Shown: positions 7,111 through 15,986, counted from the first letter of the stretch. The stretch is 42,610 nucleotides of DNA from Acidobacteriota bacterium (GCA_021826695.1 JAKAYS010000008.1:1-42610); one strand, 5' to 3'. A program made the numbers and translations. The notes: generated from the sequence alone by a model not told the origin.

Positions 7111-8502
7111 ATGAGCTGGCCAAATAAAAAATCATTTCTGCCTTTGTCTAACAGAAGACCCCAGCGAGATCTAACTATCAGGGTAAGTCAGATCCGCGCA
7201 TTTGAGCGGATGCCCGAGCACCAACAACGCGATATGCATCAACTGAGTCTACGGAAATTGCTTGTCCATGCATACGCAACCACTCCCTATTACAAGAAAC
7301 GATTCGATGATGCTGGATTCGATCCTTCTCAGGCACGCACGGATTGTCCGCTGCCTTTGCCGCCTTTAACACGCAATAAACTGCGCTCCGAAGGACACAA
7401 CCAGCTTTCCAATGCATTCTTACCATCTGATCTACGGTTGTATACGACAGGTACTTCGAATGCACCCGTGAAGTTTCAGTGTGACTTGAATGGTCTCAAG
7501 AATAAAATGGCACTGAATCATCAACTAAATTCCTGGGCCGGATTTCAGATGGGAGATCCCGTTATGGCGCTTTGGGGAGCACATACATATCTCACGATGG
7601 AACCAGACTGGCGGCTACGACTCGATAAGAAAAGTTCATTGCACCGTATTCCTTCATCAAACGGAATTATCAATGAAGAAATTCTTGAACGCTTTCGTAT
7701 TCGATATGAAAAAACACGACCTAGGGTCCTATTTGGCTATTCCACTGTACTCGTAGCCTTCGCACTCTATCTGCAAGCCCATGGTCTGCGTCATCGCCCA
7801 AAATCTGTGATTGCTACAGCAGAAGCGCTAAGTCCAGAAAATAGAAAGATCGTTGAAACTGCTTTTGGATGCTCCATTTACTTGCAAAATAGCAGCCGTG
7901 ATATTGGAATGGTCGCAGCGGAGTGTTCGAAACATGAAGGATTGCACTACCATCCTTGGGGATCGTACGTCACGTTTGACCCAATTGGCGACACGCCGCA
8001 AGGTCCAGCGTATCGCCTGTTTATCACCGATCTACTGAACTATGGTCAGCCCCTCGTACATTATGATGCTGGCGATTGTGTGATTTTAGACAATCAGAGA
8101 TGTAGTTGTGGAAGTTGGTTTCCTCTTGTGCGCAGTTTTCTTGATAGCGCGGCGAGTAGTTATGCTTTCGCTGACGGCAGGCTCCAGCCAGGTCACCGCC
8201 TGAGTTTCGCCGTTAAAGATGATTTTCGAGCTCTCCTGAACGTTGAATTCATACAAAAAAGCAGAAATCATCTTCACTTACGCTATAGGGTCAGGAAGCA
8301 CGAAACCGCTGTAGATGGAGAACTTGATTCCGTCCGTGAAACGATCGACGCGATGATGGGCGAGCACATGCAGTGGACTATGGAAAAGCTTGCAGACATT
8401 CCAAGTGAGAGGTCTGGAAAGCTGAGCGTTTGTCTCTTAGAAGTAAACACGCCAAACGACAGGAATGCAAAACAATCACTTGGCTACCATCAACCTTTTT
8501 AA
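7111..8502 (+). CDS. CapK/PaaK-like protein, copy 2, with altered active-site motifs
   Basis: A 463-aa relative of the two genes that follow, alignable without large gaps. ATG 7111 is chosen for the GGAGGA site just upstream and because MSW plus the next 60 residues match copy 3; an open frame reaches back to GTG 7015. The fold is clearly kept (FERMPE, TDLLNYGQP, the CSCGSWFP cysteines, ERSGK with its lysine). Several adenylation motifs are changed relative to copies 3 and 4: YG becomes NS at residues 260-261, RYDTGD becomes HYDAGD (H317, A320), and the hinge GRxxD becomes DSxxS (345-349). The phosphate loop is TTGTSNAP in place of the SGTTSTP type. It may be an inactive or re-purposed paralogue rather than a working ligase. 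Confidence 0.87.
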   Translation: MSWPNKKSFLPLSNRRPQRDLTIRVSQIRAFERMPEHQQRDMHQLSLRKLLVHAYATTPYYKKRFDDAGFDPSQARTDCPLPLPPLTRNKLRSEGHNQLSNAFLPSDLRLYTTGTSNAPVKFQCDLNGLKNKMALNHQLNSWAGFQMGDPVMALWGAHTYLTMEPDWRLRLDKKSSLHRIPSSNGIINEEILERFRIRYEKTRPRVLFGYSTVLVAFALYLQAHGLRHRPKSVIATAEALSPENRKIVETAFGCSIYLQNSSRDIGMVAAECSKHEGLHYHPWGSYVTFDPIGDTPQGPAYRLFITDLLNYGQPLVHYDAGDCVILDNQRCSCGSWFPLVRSFLDSAASSYAFADGRLQPGHRLSFAVKDDFRALLNVEFIQKSRNHLHLRYRVRKHETAVDGELDSVRETIDAMMGEHMQWTMEKLADIPSERSGKLSVCLLEVNTPNDRNAKQSLGYHQPF

Positions 8503-8582
8503 AAGAAAGAAAAAATGCGGTTCGCGCAACCAGTAGAGCGCGTTTCTCAAGACTGATAACACAGGCCCCAACAGAGGATCCT

Positions 8583-9992
8583 ATGAGTTGGTTCCATACT
8601 AATTTCGTTCTTCCAGTTGCTGAACCTCAACGCTACGTTGGCCTTTCTAGACGCCTAGGCGAAATCCGGAAGTTTGAGCGCATGCCCGAGCAGCAACAGC
8701 GTACTGCACAGCAACAGCGATTACGAACATTGCTGGAGCACGCATACAACACCGTTCCCTACTACCGAAAACAATTTGACGATGCCGGATTTCACCCTTC
8801 TCAGGCTCGTATCGATCAACCAATTCCCCTTCCGGTAATGACGCGCGACGTATTGCGCGATAAGTCCGATTTGTTACTATCGACTGCCTTCAAACCAGAA
8901 GAGCTGAAGATAGCTGCGAGCAGTGGTACCACCAGCACGCCTGTCACCTTCCGCCGTGACGTGGAAGGTCTTCGCAATAAGGTTGCACTGAACTTCCAAT
9001 TGAATACATGGGCTGGGTATGAACCTGGGGATTCCGTCATGATGTTGTGGGGCGCCCATCGCGATCTCACAATGGAACCAAGTTGGCGCTGGCGCCTATA
9101 TGAAGAAGTCCTGATGCACCGGACCTCTGCTCCCAGCGGTTTGATCAACGACGAAATCCTGGAGAGGTTCCGGCTGCGCTACGAAAAGCAGCGCCCTAAA
9201 GTCCTCTATGGATACTCTACCGTTCTGGCCGTCTTCGCTTCCTATTTGCGGCAGTGCGGCATGCGACATAAACCAAGCATCGTGATTGCTACCGCGGAAG
9301 TACTCAACGAACAAAACAGGAAGCTTATTGAATCCGTCTTCGACATTCCTGTGTTTGTTCACTACGGAAGCCGAGATACTGGCATGATCAGCGCCGAGTG
9401 TTCTGAGCACGAGGGATTGCACTTCCATCCGTGGGGATCCTACGTCGAGTTCGACCGGATAGGAGATACTCCCGACGGCCCCTCGTATCGCATTCTAGTC
9501 ACCGACCTGTTGAACTATGGACAGCCTTTCATTCGCTATGACACTGGCGACTGCGTGACGCTTGCCATACAGCGCTGTAGCTGTGGCCGGTGGTTCCCGC
9601 TCGCCAGTCAGATTCTTGGCCGCGTCGCGGACGGAATCCTTCTCGCCAACGGTGGCATCGTTCCCGGAGTCACAATCGGATGTCAGATGACCAGTTTGCA
9701 ACAGAATTTTCAGGCGATTTTACAAGTTCAGGTTGTCCAAAAAAGTCATCAGCACCTGCATTTGCGTTACGTGGTAAGAGACCAAAGCACAGCCGAATTT
9801 CAGGAACTGGAATCTATTTGCAATGGAATTGACTCACTTATCCATCAGAAAATGCGCTGGACGCTGGAAAAAGTGTCCGCCTTACCGAGAGAGCGATCTG
9901 GAAAAATTCGCTTGTGCCTTTCCGAAATCAAAACTCCAAGATCTACCTTCGCCGCGCCATTCCAGGCGGAGCAGACGTTAGTGCAACTTTAG
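8583..9992 (+). CDS. CapK/PaaK-like adenylate-forming enzyme, copy 3
   Basis: A 469-aa member of the same family with all motifs intact: SSGTTSTP (113-120), YGSRD (261-265), RYDTGD (318-323), the hinge GRVAD (346-350), the pair ECSEHEGLHFHPW and CSCGRWFP that may bind a metal, and the terminal RERSGK. The predicted reaction is ATP-dependent activation of a carboxylic acid; whether it continues to CoA, a carrier protein or a sugar cannot be read from the sequence. ATG 8583 is preceded by AGAGGA and begins MSWFH, parallel to copy 4 (MSKFH). The frame stays open upstream into copy 2, but that extension has no homology to the paralogues. An 80-nt gap separates it from copy 2. Confidence 0.9.
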   Translation: MSWFHTNFVLPVAEPQRYVGLSRRLGEIRKFERMPEQQQRTAQQQRLRTLLEHAYNTVPYYRKQFDDAGFHPSQARIDQPIPLPVMTRDVLRDKSDLLLSTAFKPEELKIAASSGTTSTPVTFRRDVEGLRNKVALNFQLNTWAGYEPGDSVMMLWGAHRDLTMEPSWRWRLYEEVLMHRTSAPSGLINDEILERFRLRYEKQRPKVLYGYSTVLAVFASYLRQCGMRHKPSIVIATAEVLNEQNRKLIESVFDIPVFVHYGSRDTGMISAECSEHEGLHFHPWGSYVEFDRIGDTPDGPSYRILVTDLLNYGQPFIRYDTGDCVTLAIQRCSCGRWFPLASQILGRVADGILLANGGIVPGVTIGCQMTSLQQNFQAILQVQVVQKSHQHLHLRYVVRDQSTAEFQELESICNGIDSLIHQKMRWTLEKVSALPRERSGKIRLCLSEIKTPRSTFAAPFQAEQTLVQL

Positions 9993-10087
9993 GGAGTATC
10001 GAATGCATATGCACAGATAAGTACACAGCTCCGTTAAAAAAGATTGTTGCGCTGGATGCCAACCCGGCCAGCGCCTAGAAGGAAATT
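9993..10087 (+). promoter_or_regulatory. inter-paralogue spacer with hairpin close to the start site
   Basis: The 95-nt spacer between copies 3 and 4 contains a perfect 7-bp stem, GCGCTGG at 10049-10055 and CCAGCGC at 10068-10074, with a 12-nt loop. It ends only a few nucleotides before the AGAAGGA ribosome-binding site of copy 4. No U-run follows, so it is a poor terminator. It could be an mRNA processing or stabilising structure; this is inference from base pairing alone. Confidence 0.35.
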
Positions 10088-11527
10088 ATGAGCAAGTTTC
10101 ACACTCACTTTTTATTGCCTTTTGCTGTACCAGAACGGCACGCTGGACTACCTGGCCGTTTGCGTGAAATCCAGAAGTTTGAGCGCATGTCTGAGCAGCA
10201 ACAGCGCGAAGTACAGCAGCAACGATTGAGCAGGATACTCGAGCACTCATATCGTACTGTTCCTTATTATCGCAAGCAGTTTGACGCAGCCGATTTTCAC
10301 CCATCCCATGGAAGAGTGGACCAGCCGTTACCACTGCCCATACTGACACGTGATGATTTGCGTCAACGAACGGAGGAGCTTCTTTCCAACTCATACAAAC
10401 AAGCTGACCTGCGAACTTCGGCCACAGGAGGTACCACCAGTACACCCGTGCGATTCTGTCGTGACCTGGAAGGTTTGCGAAATAAAACAGCTCTCCAACT
10501 TCAACTGAATTCCTGGGCTGGGTACGAAGCTGGCGATTCTGTCATGACGCTTTGGGGAGCGCATCGTGACCTCTTAATGGCACCGAGCTGGCGCTGGCGT
10601 CTGTACGAAGAAGTGCTCATGCGATGTGTCTCGGCGCCCAGCGGTTTCATCAACGAAGAAATTCTGGAGCGGTTCCGTCAACGATATGAGAAACACCGCC
10701 CAAAAGTTCTCTACGCATATACCAATGTGCTTGTGGCATTTGCCTCCTACCTTAAAAAACACGGACTTCAACACAGGCCCAAAGTGTTGATAGTAACAGC
10801 GGAACTACTCAGCGAACCGAGTCGAAAGTTGATTGAATCTGTATTCGATGTGCCTGTCTTTAATCATTACGGAAGCCGCGACGTTGGTATGATCAGCTCG
10901 GAGTGCTCTTACCATACAGGGCTGCACTTCCATCCCTGGGGATGTTATGTCGAGTTCGATCGAATCGGCGATACGCCGGACGGGCCAGCTTATCGCCTTC
11001 TAGTTACCGATCTGCTCAACTACGGGCAGCCATTTATCCGCTACGATACAGGGGATTGCGTTACCCTGAACAATCGGGACTGTAGCTGTGGTCGATGGTT
11101 CCCACAGGTCGGCCAAATCCTGGGCCGGGTTGCCGATGGGCTCGAACTCGCAGATGGTGGTATTGTGCCTGGCGTCAGCGTCGGCAATCATATGTCCCAG
11201 ATGGGACAAACATTCCGTGCCATTTCACAAGTTCAATTTGTGCAAAAGTCTCACGAACATCTCCACCTGCGCTACGTTGTAAAGGATGAACACCCTTCGG
11301 CGCGAGAGGAACTCAAATCTATCTGCAGCGCCATCGATTCGCTGGCCAACCATCCATTCAACTGGACACTCGAAAAGGTAGCTAATATTCCGCGGGAACG
11401 CTCCGGTAAAATTAGACTTTGCATGTCGGAGTTGCACACCCCGGACTCAAGTTTGGCGAAGCCCTTGCAGTCGCAGAACTTGCGGGAGGGGATCACCTGC
11501 TCTAGCTTTGTTGATCTGCCATCGTGA
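10088..11527 (+). CDS. CapK/PaaK-like adenylate-forming enzyme, copy 4
   Basis: A 479-aa protein closest to copy 3 over its whole length, which implies a recent tandem duplication. All ANL motifs are kept: ATGGTTSTP (112-120), YGSRD, RYDTGD, GRVADG, CSCGRWFP and RERSGK. AAGGA lies 5 nt before ATG 10088. The last 20 or so residues after the conserved region are unlike copy 3. It ends the co-directional operon; the next gene is convergent. Two intact, closely similar copies beside one another suggest gene dosage or two related acyl substrates. No acyl-carrier protein or obvious acyltransferase lies next to them. Confidence 0.9.
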   Translation: MSKFHTHFLLPFAVPERHAGLPGRLREIQKFERMSEQQQREVQQQRLSRILEHSYRTVPYYRKQFDAADFHPSHGRVDQPLPLPILTRDDLRQRTEELLSNSYKQADLRTSATGGTTSTPVRFCRDLEGLRNKTALQLQLNSWAGYEAGDSVMTLWGAHRDLLMAPSWRWRLYEEVLMRCVSAPSGFINEEILERFRQRYEKHRPKVLYAYTNVLVAFASYLKKHGLQHRPKVLIVTAELLSEPSRKLIESVFDVPVFNHYGSRDVGMISSECSYHTGLHFHPWGCYVEFDRIGDTPDGPAYRLLVTDLLNYGQPFIRYDTGDCVTLNNRDCSCGRWFPQVGQILGRVADGLELADGGIVPGVSVGNHMSQMGQTFRAISQVQFVQKSHEHLHLRYVVKDEHPSAREELKSICSAIDSLANHPFNWTLEKVANIPRERSGKIRLCMSELHTPDSSLAKPLQSQNLREGITCSSFVDLPS

Positions 11528-11642
11528 CCGCACTATAGATCGAGTTATGTATTCAACCAGTTAGTATTTTTCAAACATCCATCATCGGGAAGTCCAGTGG
11601 TTGAGTATGGCAAGAGGTTTAAAAGTACTTATTATGTACTCC

Positions 11643-14270
11643 TTATGGGCACTTCAACACCGCTCCGTTCCAGGTAGCCACCAATGGGGACGCACCGTTC
11701 CAGCAAGTCATTGTAGGGGTCCCAGTTCCACTAAAAGTCGCGGATGCATCCGAATTCTGCTGGTTTACGACAGTTGAGACCCCAAAATCGAAGATAACCG
11801 GTGAAACCAAGTCAGGAAGGACCCAATTCACGCCACCGTCGTACGAGATTGTGGCTGAGAATGCGTCCGCTGCATCGGCCCCGGTAATATTGTAATGATT
11901 GCCTGAATATGTCCAACCGGTCATATTCGAGCCGTCGATAGAGTAGACACCCGAACTGGCATTGTAATTTACAATTCCGCCGGCGCTGTAGGGGTTGGTT
12001 GGGACATTCAAAACAAGTGTGTTGAAATTCGACTGTCCGGAATCTGCATATACCTGTGTCCATCTCAGAGCTTGTGCCGGACATGCTCCAGTGGAAACTG
12101 TGATCCAGTTATTATCGATGGTCGTGTTAGTAATGCTTCCGCCGGTTTTTCCACCATTGGCTATTTGGAAGTCTTTGACACGCACTCCGTAGTTTCCGTC
12201 GATCTCGCACCCAATAGCATTATGATTTGGGTCATGCACCCTTCCGGAATCGACGGTATTTCCAACGTTGTAATTCAGAGTCACGTTAGAAGCTTCAATC
12301 TCATAGCCACGAGTGTTCCCCGCGCAATAGTTTCCACGTATATTGGTTCCGGAAGCTACGGCAAATGCACAATAGCCACCAACATACTGTGTCGGGCCGC
12401 CAACCACGTAGTTATTAATAATGTTGGTTGTCTCAGCTGCCAGGATGCCTCCCTGTGGAGAACTATTGATTACATTATCGTGGATCAAACTCGAAGGGCT
12501 AGTAGCTGCGGAACGATTCCCATTGGCAAGCTTTATTGGGAACCCGGAAAGCGCGTCTCGATTGAACATCGACGTTGAAGTATCATTTATTTTATTGAAT
12601 TGCACAATGTTTCCAAAGTGCCCGTAATGGGTTGAGATGCCCATGACCTCAATCCCGGAGACATTCACAGTAACGTCGGAAATCAAGCTATTTCCATTGT
12701 CGCCATCATCTTGCGGAGATCCAATCGAAATGGCTCCCGAATGCGGAGAACTATTGGCGCTCTGGGTAATCGTCCCATTATAAATAGACAGGTTGAAACA
12801 GGAACCGCTGTTGCTATATGGGTTGCATGCGATCCCATAGTGGGGCTGTGCAGGCCAGACGGTGTAGTTCCCGTTCCCTGCCGACGTGAATGGTGGCGCA
12901 TTTGCTACTGTAACCGTCGTGGGACTTACATAGCCGGTGATCGTGGTTTCCCGGGTCATGTATGTGTTATTTGTAAGTCCGATGAAATCCCCGACCATGC
13001 TGGACTTAAACGGTGTACCAGAAGCCACGGAGATCGTAGCGCTGCCATTGGTGGCGTTCAAGTTGTTTCCTGTGGCTAGCGGAGAATCTCCGGTGCCATA
13101 GGTAATGGTGTGGCCGTTCAAATTGATTGCGACATTGCTGGCTGATACCAAAATCCCCGTGCCGGGACAGCTAATGTCCGTCGAAAGATAGTAAGTCTTG
13201 CTGGCCGTGGAAAGTGTGGAGCACGATGCAATTGGCGTCCCGGTAGCCGGCTTCAATGTGTACGCATAGGACGCCACTGTGGAGTCCAGCATGCCGGCCT
13301 TTGCAGCAAGTGCCTTGAACGTCTTCGCACCATAAAGGCTGAAATTCGGCACATCCGCCGGACGATATTCCATCGTCGTGCCAGTGGGATACATGGTGCC
13401 GTTCACAGTCGTATAGGTTGGTGTCGTCCCATCCCACGTATAGAAGATGGTCGCTCCGCTAGTTGCGTCGCTAGGTGTAGTAACGGTTCCCGGAGCTACA
13501 CTACCTGCCGCTTGCGAAAACACCGGTGTTGCTACTGTCCCTGTTGGGATGGGAGTGGGGGCTGGCACAGGTGCAGGTGTTGGGATAGGAGTGGGTGGTG
13601 GCACGGGTGCAGGTGTAGGAACGGGGGCCGGCGAGGGGGTTGGAATCGGTGCTGGGGTGCTGCTGTTCGATGTCACCACTAAGGTCAGAGCACCTGTTAC
13701 GTTATTCTTCAGCGCATCGGACACAATCACATTGAACGCGTAGTTTCCTGCTACGGACGGTGTACCCGATAGATCTCCACTGGAACTGAGAGAAAAACTT
13801 GACGGCAAGGACGACTGGCCGAAGCTCCAAGTGTAGGGGGGCTGCCCACCGGAGGCAGCGAGAGCGACGCTATAACTCTTGCCAGCGACGGCCGACGGGA
13901 CACTGCTTGTGGTCAGACTGAGCGCGGGGTAGCAACGTGTTGGCCCTTGATCAGCCAGTGGGCTTGCTTCCATTTCCAATTCCGCGATCATGTAAGTGCC
14001 GCCCTTTTTGCCGTCGCCCTGGCCAATCTGAGGTACCCGCAGACCTGTGGTAGCCAGGATGCCTTGACCGATGAAGCTGGATATCCCTCCGATCGGCGTC
14101 TCTTTAGAGAGAGCTTGTAAAGGCACTCCGTTTAGTTCCCCTTGTCGCACGGAAATGTTGCATTGGGCCTCAACCGATCTGGATGAGGTAGCGGTGGCGT
14201 TGGAACTGTTGGCGACTGACGCGCTGACCAGAAAGGTCATGATGGTTAAAGAGAGAAATGGCTTATGCAA
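11643..14270 (-). CDS. secreted Ig-like and right-handed beta-helix protein
   Basis: A protein of about 875 aa with an N-terminal signal peptide (hydrophobic FLSLTIMTFLVSASVA). The order of parts is: a short unique region; a putative Ig domain (about 120-200, ending in GTPSVAGNYAFNVIVSD); a Pro/Ala/Thr-rich linker of repeated P-x-P units (about 208-242); a chitobiase/beta-hexosaminidase C-terminal-like domain (about 245-340); and a long region with LNGHTI and many asparagine-rich short strands, typical of a parallel beta-helix (about 370-740). It should act outside the cytoplasm, perhaps as a polysaccharide-binding, lyase or epimerase protein; no catalytic residues could be assigned. A TTG start at 14270 has GGAGG 7 nt upstream and is preferred; GTG at 14273 is the alternative. 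No PEP-CTERM sorting tail is present. Confidence 0.85.
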   Translation of the reverse strand: MHKPFLSLTIMTFLVSASVANSSNATATSSRSVEAQCNISVRQGELNGVPLQALSKETPIGGISSFIGQGILATTGLRVPQIGQGDGKKGGTYMIAELEMEASPLADQGPTRCYPALSLTTSSVPSAVAGKSYSVALAASGGQPPYTWSFGQSSLPSSFSLSSSGDLSGTPSVAGNYAFNVIVSDALKNNVTGALTLVVTSNSSTPAPIPTPSPAPVPTPAPVPPPTPIPTPAPVPAPTPIPTGTVATPVFSQAAGSVAPGTVTTPSDATSGATIFYTWDGTTPTYTTVNGTMYPTGTTMEYRPADVPNFSLYGAKTFKALAAKAGMLDSTVASYAYTLKPATGTPIASCSTLSTASKTYYLSTDISCPGTGILVSASNVAINLNGHTITYGTGDSPLATGNNLNATNGSATISVASGTPFKSSMVGDFIGLTNNTYMTRETTITGYVSPTTVTVANAPPFTSAGNGNYTVWPAQPHYGIACNPYSNSGSCFNLSIYNGTITQSANSSPHSGAISIGSPQDDGDNGNSLISDVTVNVSGIEVMGISTHYGHFGNIVQFNKINDTSTSMFNRDALSGFPIKLANGNRSAATSPSSLIHDNVINSSPQGGILAAETTNIINNYVVGGPTQYVGGYCAFAVASGTNIRGNYCAGNTRGYEIEASNVTLNYNVGNTVDSGRVHDPNHNAIGCEIDGNYGVRVKDFQIANGGKTGGSITNTTIDNNWITVSTGACPAQALRWTQVYADSGQSNFNTLVLNVPTNPYSAGGIVNYNASSGVYSIDGSNMTGWTYSGNHYNITGADAADAFSATISYDGGVNWVLPDLVSPVIFDFGVSTVVNQQNSDASATFSGTGTPTMTCWNGASPLVATWNGAVLKCP
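13541..13670 (-). repeat. proline-rich linker repeats
   Basis: Within the beta-helix gene the DNA repeats short units encoding P-T-P-A-P-V/I on the minus strand, giving about 36 residues of alternating proline. Such linkers keep domains apart on the cell surface. The repetition makes this stretch prone to length change by slippage. Confidence 0.75.
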
Positions 14271-14273
14271 CAC

Positions 14274-14603
14274 TCGGCCTCCATTCGGCTGAATTCCTGC
14301 CCATTGTCGTCAACCGCATTTTTCAGCGAGTTTGCGACGGATTTTAAGTGGTAGTTGGCGCCTATCTGGAAAACGCCACACCACCCCAGAAAATGACAGC
14401 AAAGATACAGGCAGGAAATAGAATTGCAGCAACAGCCATCATGCTCCTCTCTCCATCGCTATGTAAAAACCGAAAGTAGCGCCTGTCGCGAACTGACAGA
14501 AATGAGCGGACGAGTGAAGCACTGTGGAGATGTTCTCTCCTTCATGTCAGCCACTGCAATGAATGTTTGACCTGCGATCTATCTTAATGCACATAGGATA
14601 ATT
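14274..14603. other. 330-bp gap between the beta-helix gene and the polymerase/ligase gene
   Basis: On the minus strand this gap carries one possible 26-residue membrane peptide gene (14362-14442), listed separately. Apart from the ribosome-binding site of the beta-helix gene near 14278, I see no other gene, repeat or clear terminator. Confidence 0.5.
14362..14442 (-). CDS. possible 26-aa single-span membrane peptide
   Basis: A short frame starting with two ATG codons (MMAVAAIL...) and ending ...FSR before a TAG. Nearly the whole peptide is one hydrophobic segment, with a single arginine at the end. It has a purine-rich GGAGAGAGGAG site immediately upstream, better than that of many real genes here. 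It lies between the polymerase/ligase gene and the beta-helix gene on the same strand. The length alone gives no statistical support, so the call rests on the ribosome-binding site and the membrane-span composition. The function is unknown. Confidence 0.4.
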   Translation of the reverse strand: MMAVAAILFPACIFAVIFWGGVAFSR

Positions 14604-15986
14604 TTATCCGCGCGGCCCATCGACTGGAACCTGCTTGCGCAATACTGGCAATAGCGAACCCGACCATTCGTGCGTGGCTCCGGTTGGCGAGAGCGTACCC
14701 GGTGGGTGCAGAGTGCTCTGACCGGCTGATTCCTCCACGGCAATGTTCTGAGAAAAAGCGGGCAACAAACTGAGAGAAGCTGCCATTGCGCCAACAGTAA
14801 ACCATTGGATCCTATACAGGTCGTGGGCCGCATAACCCGCAAATAATAGCTGGCAAAGTATGACACTCAGCATGCTGGGAAGTATTTTTAGAAAGCTGGA
14901 TGAGTTCTCTTTGAGAAATTCTTTTCGTAATCGCCAATTCAACCGGAAAAGGCAGATCAGGTAACCGCCAAACGTGAAGATTCCCACCAGGCCCAACTCA
15001 CCTAGCAGCTTGAAATACAGCGAATGGGCATCCAGCCAGATTTTATGACCCGTTCCCGGCCAGTATTTTTCGCCGTTGGCGGTCGCGTAGTTCCCCGCGC
15101 CCACACCGGTAATGGGGTTGCTTTCAAACATCGCAACCCCCCCCTGCCAACTCAACTTGCGAAGTTGAAAAGATTCATCGGCTTTCAGGTTGTCGACTGT
15201 TTCATACCGGGCTTTGTATTGTTGCGGAACCATCATCCAAACGACTGGACTGAGCGCTATCAGGAACGGGAGATAGATGAAACTCTTGGGTTTGCGGGCC
15301 ATGAGAAGAAGCACCAGAAAAACGAGTCCAAATGCCGAAGCACGCGATCCTGTATCCACGATGGTTGCCACCCCAAATACAATCGACGCGATGCCGATGC
15401 ATCTCACCCAGAGAGCATTGGAACGCACCAGCAACGCTATTGAGAGGGGGATCGCCGACAGCACCGTGAGTGCAAGCGTATTGGGATCGCCCGCCGAACT
15501 TGTAATTCCAATGGCACGCTCTATGTGCTGACGGTACTGCCAAATGCCATGGTGGTAATTGTATAAAGCGCTTCCACCCAGCCAATCGAACAGCAGTACG
15601 GAGATCAGAACAAACGAGCGGATTCTGTTCTCCGTGGTGAGCAAAGCCGTCGCCAACAAGCATAAGACGAGAATTTCCAGAAAGGAAATGCAGGACACAA
15701 GGGAGTTGGTGCGCCAGTACGCCAGTGGTATCGAAACAATCATCGCGCCATAGAATGCCAGGAACCATCGGGTCGGGGCTGGAAACCTCCATTTTGCCCC
15801 ATGCATGACGAACGCCACCAGCACAAGTCCAGCGATGATCCGTTCCAAATGGAATGGAAGCAGCGACGGATACAGTTCACCCGGCTGCAACTCCATAACG
15901 ATGAGCAGTGCAAGAAAACCAATATAGGGACGAACAAATCCCACAATCGTCAACACAAACAAGATCGCTACCAGCACCAACGCCAT
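14604..15986 (-). CDS. O-antigen ligase/polymerase family membrane protein (exosortase-A-system type)
   Basis: A 460-aa protein with about eleven membrane spans and a large periplasmic loop in its second half. The loop contains the GVGAGNY and DAHSLYFKLLGELGLVG segments that mark the Wzy_C/O-antigen-ligase family. These enzymes join lipid-linked glycan units, either by polymerising repeats (Wzy) or by ligating them to an acceptor (WaaL). The overall layout resembles the putative O-glycosylation ligase of exosortase-A loci. ATG 15986 follows GAGGCGGG. The last 50 residues are polar and variable. Together with the flippase transcribed divergently from it and the initiating transferase upstream it could complete a Wzx/Wzy pathway. 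Confidence 0.87.
   Translation of the reverse strand: MALVLVAILFVLTIVGFVRPYIGFLALLIVMELQPGELYPSLLPFHLERIIAGLVLVAFVMHGAKWRFPAPTRWFLAFYGAMIVSIPLAYWRTNSLVSCISFLEILVLCLLATALLTTENRIRSFVLISVLLFDWLGGSALYNYHHGIWQYRQHIERAIGITSSAGDPNTLALTVLSAIPLSIALLVRSNALWVRCIGIASIVFGVATIVDTGSRASAFGLVFLVLLLMARKPKSFIYLPFLIALSPVVWMMVPQQYKARYETVDNLKADESFQLRKLSWQGGVAMFESNPITGVGAGNYATANGEKYWPGTGHKIWLDAHSLYFKLLGELGLVGIFTFGGYLICLFRLNWRLRKEFLKENSSSFLKILPSMLSVILCQLLFAGYAAHDLYRIQWFTVGAMAASLSLLPAFSQNIAVEESAGQSTLHPPGTLSPTGATHEWSGSLLPVLRKQVPVDGPRG

Noticed and set aside
8430-8582. N-terminal extension of CapK copy 3 overlapping copy 2
   Set aside because: Unrelated to the other copies and without a ribosome-binding site; ATG 8583 fits the family start.
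11605-11642. Small inverted repeat AGTAC/GTACT as a terminator between convergent genes
   Set aside because: The stem is only 5 bp and AT-rich with no proper T-run, too weak to call.
11643-11760. PEP-CTERM sorting signal on the beta-helix protein
   Set aside because: The C-terminus lacks the Pro-Glu-Pro motif, the membrane segment and the basic end. The exosortase link of the locus rests on the deacetylase and ligase types only; no exosortase gene is in the window.
13541-13670. Possible CRISPR or minisatellite array
   Set aside because: The repetition is short-period and in frame, encoding a Pro/Ala/Thr linker inside a gene, without spacers.
15202-15792. Open frame of 196 codons on the minus strand
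   Set aside because: A second frame inside the O-antigen-ligase-type gene; the ligase frame shows membrane spans and family motifs, this one shows none.
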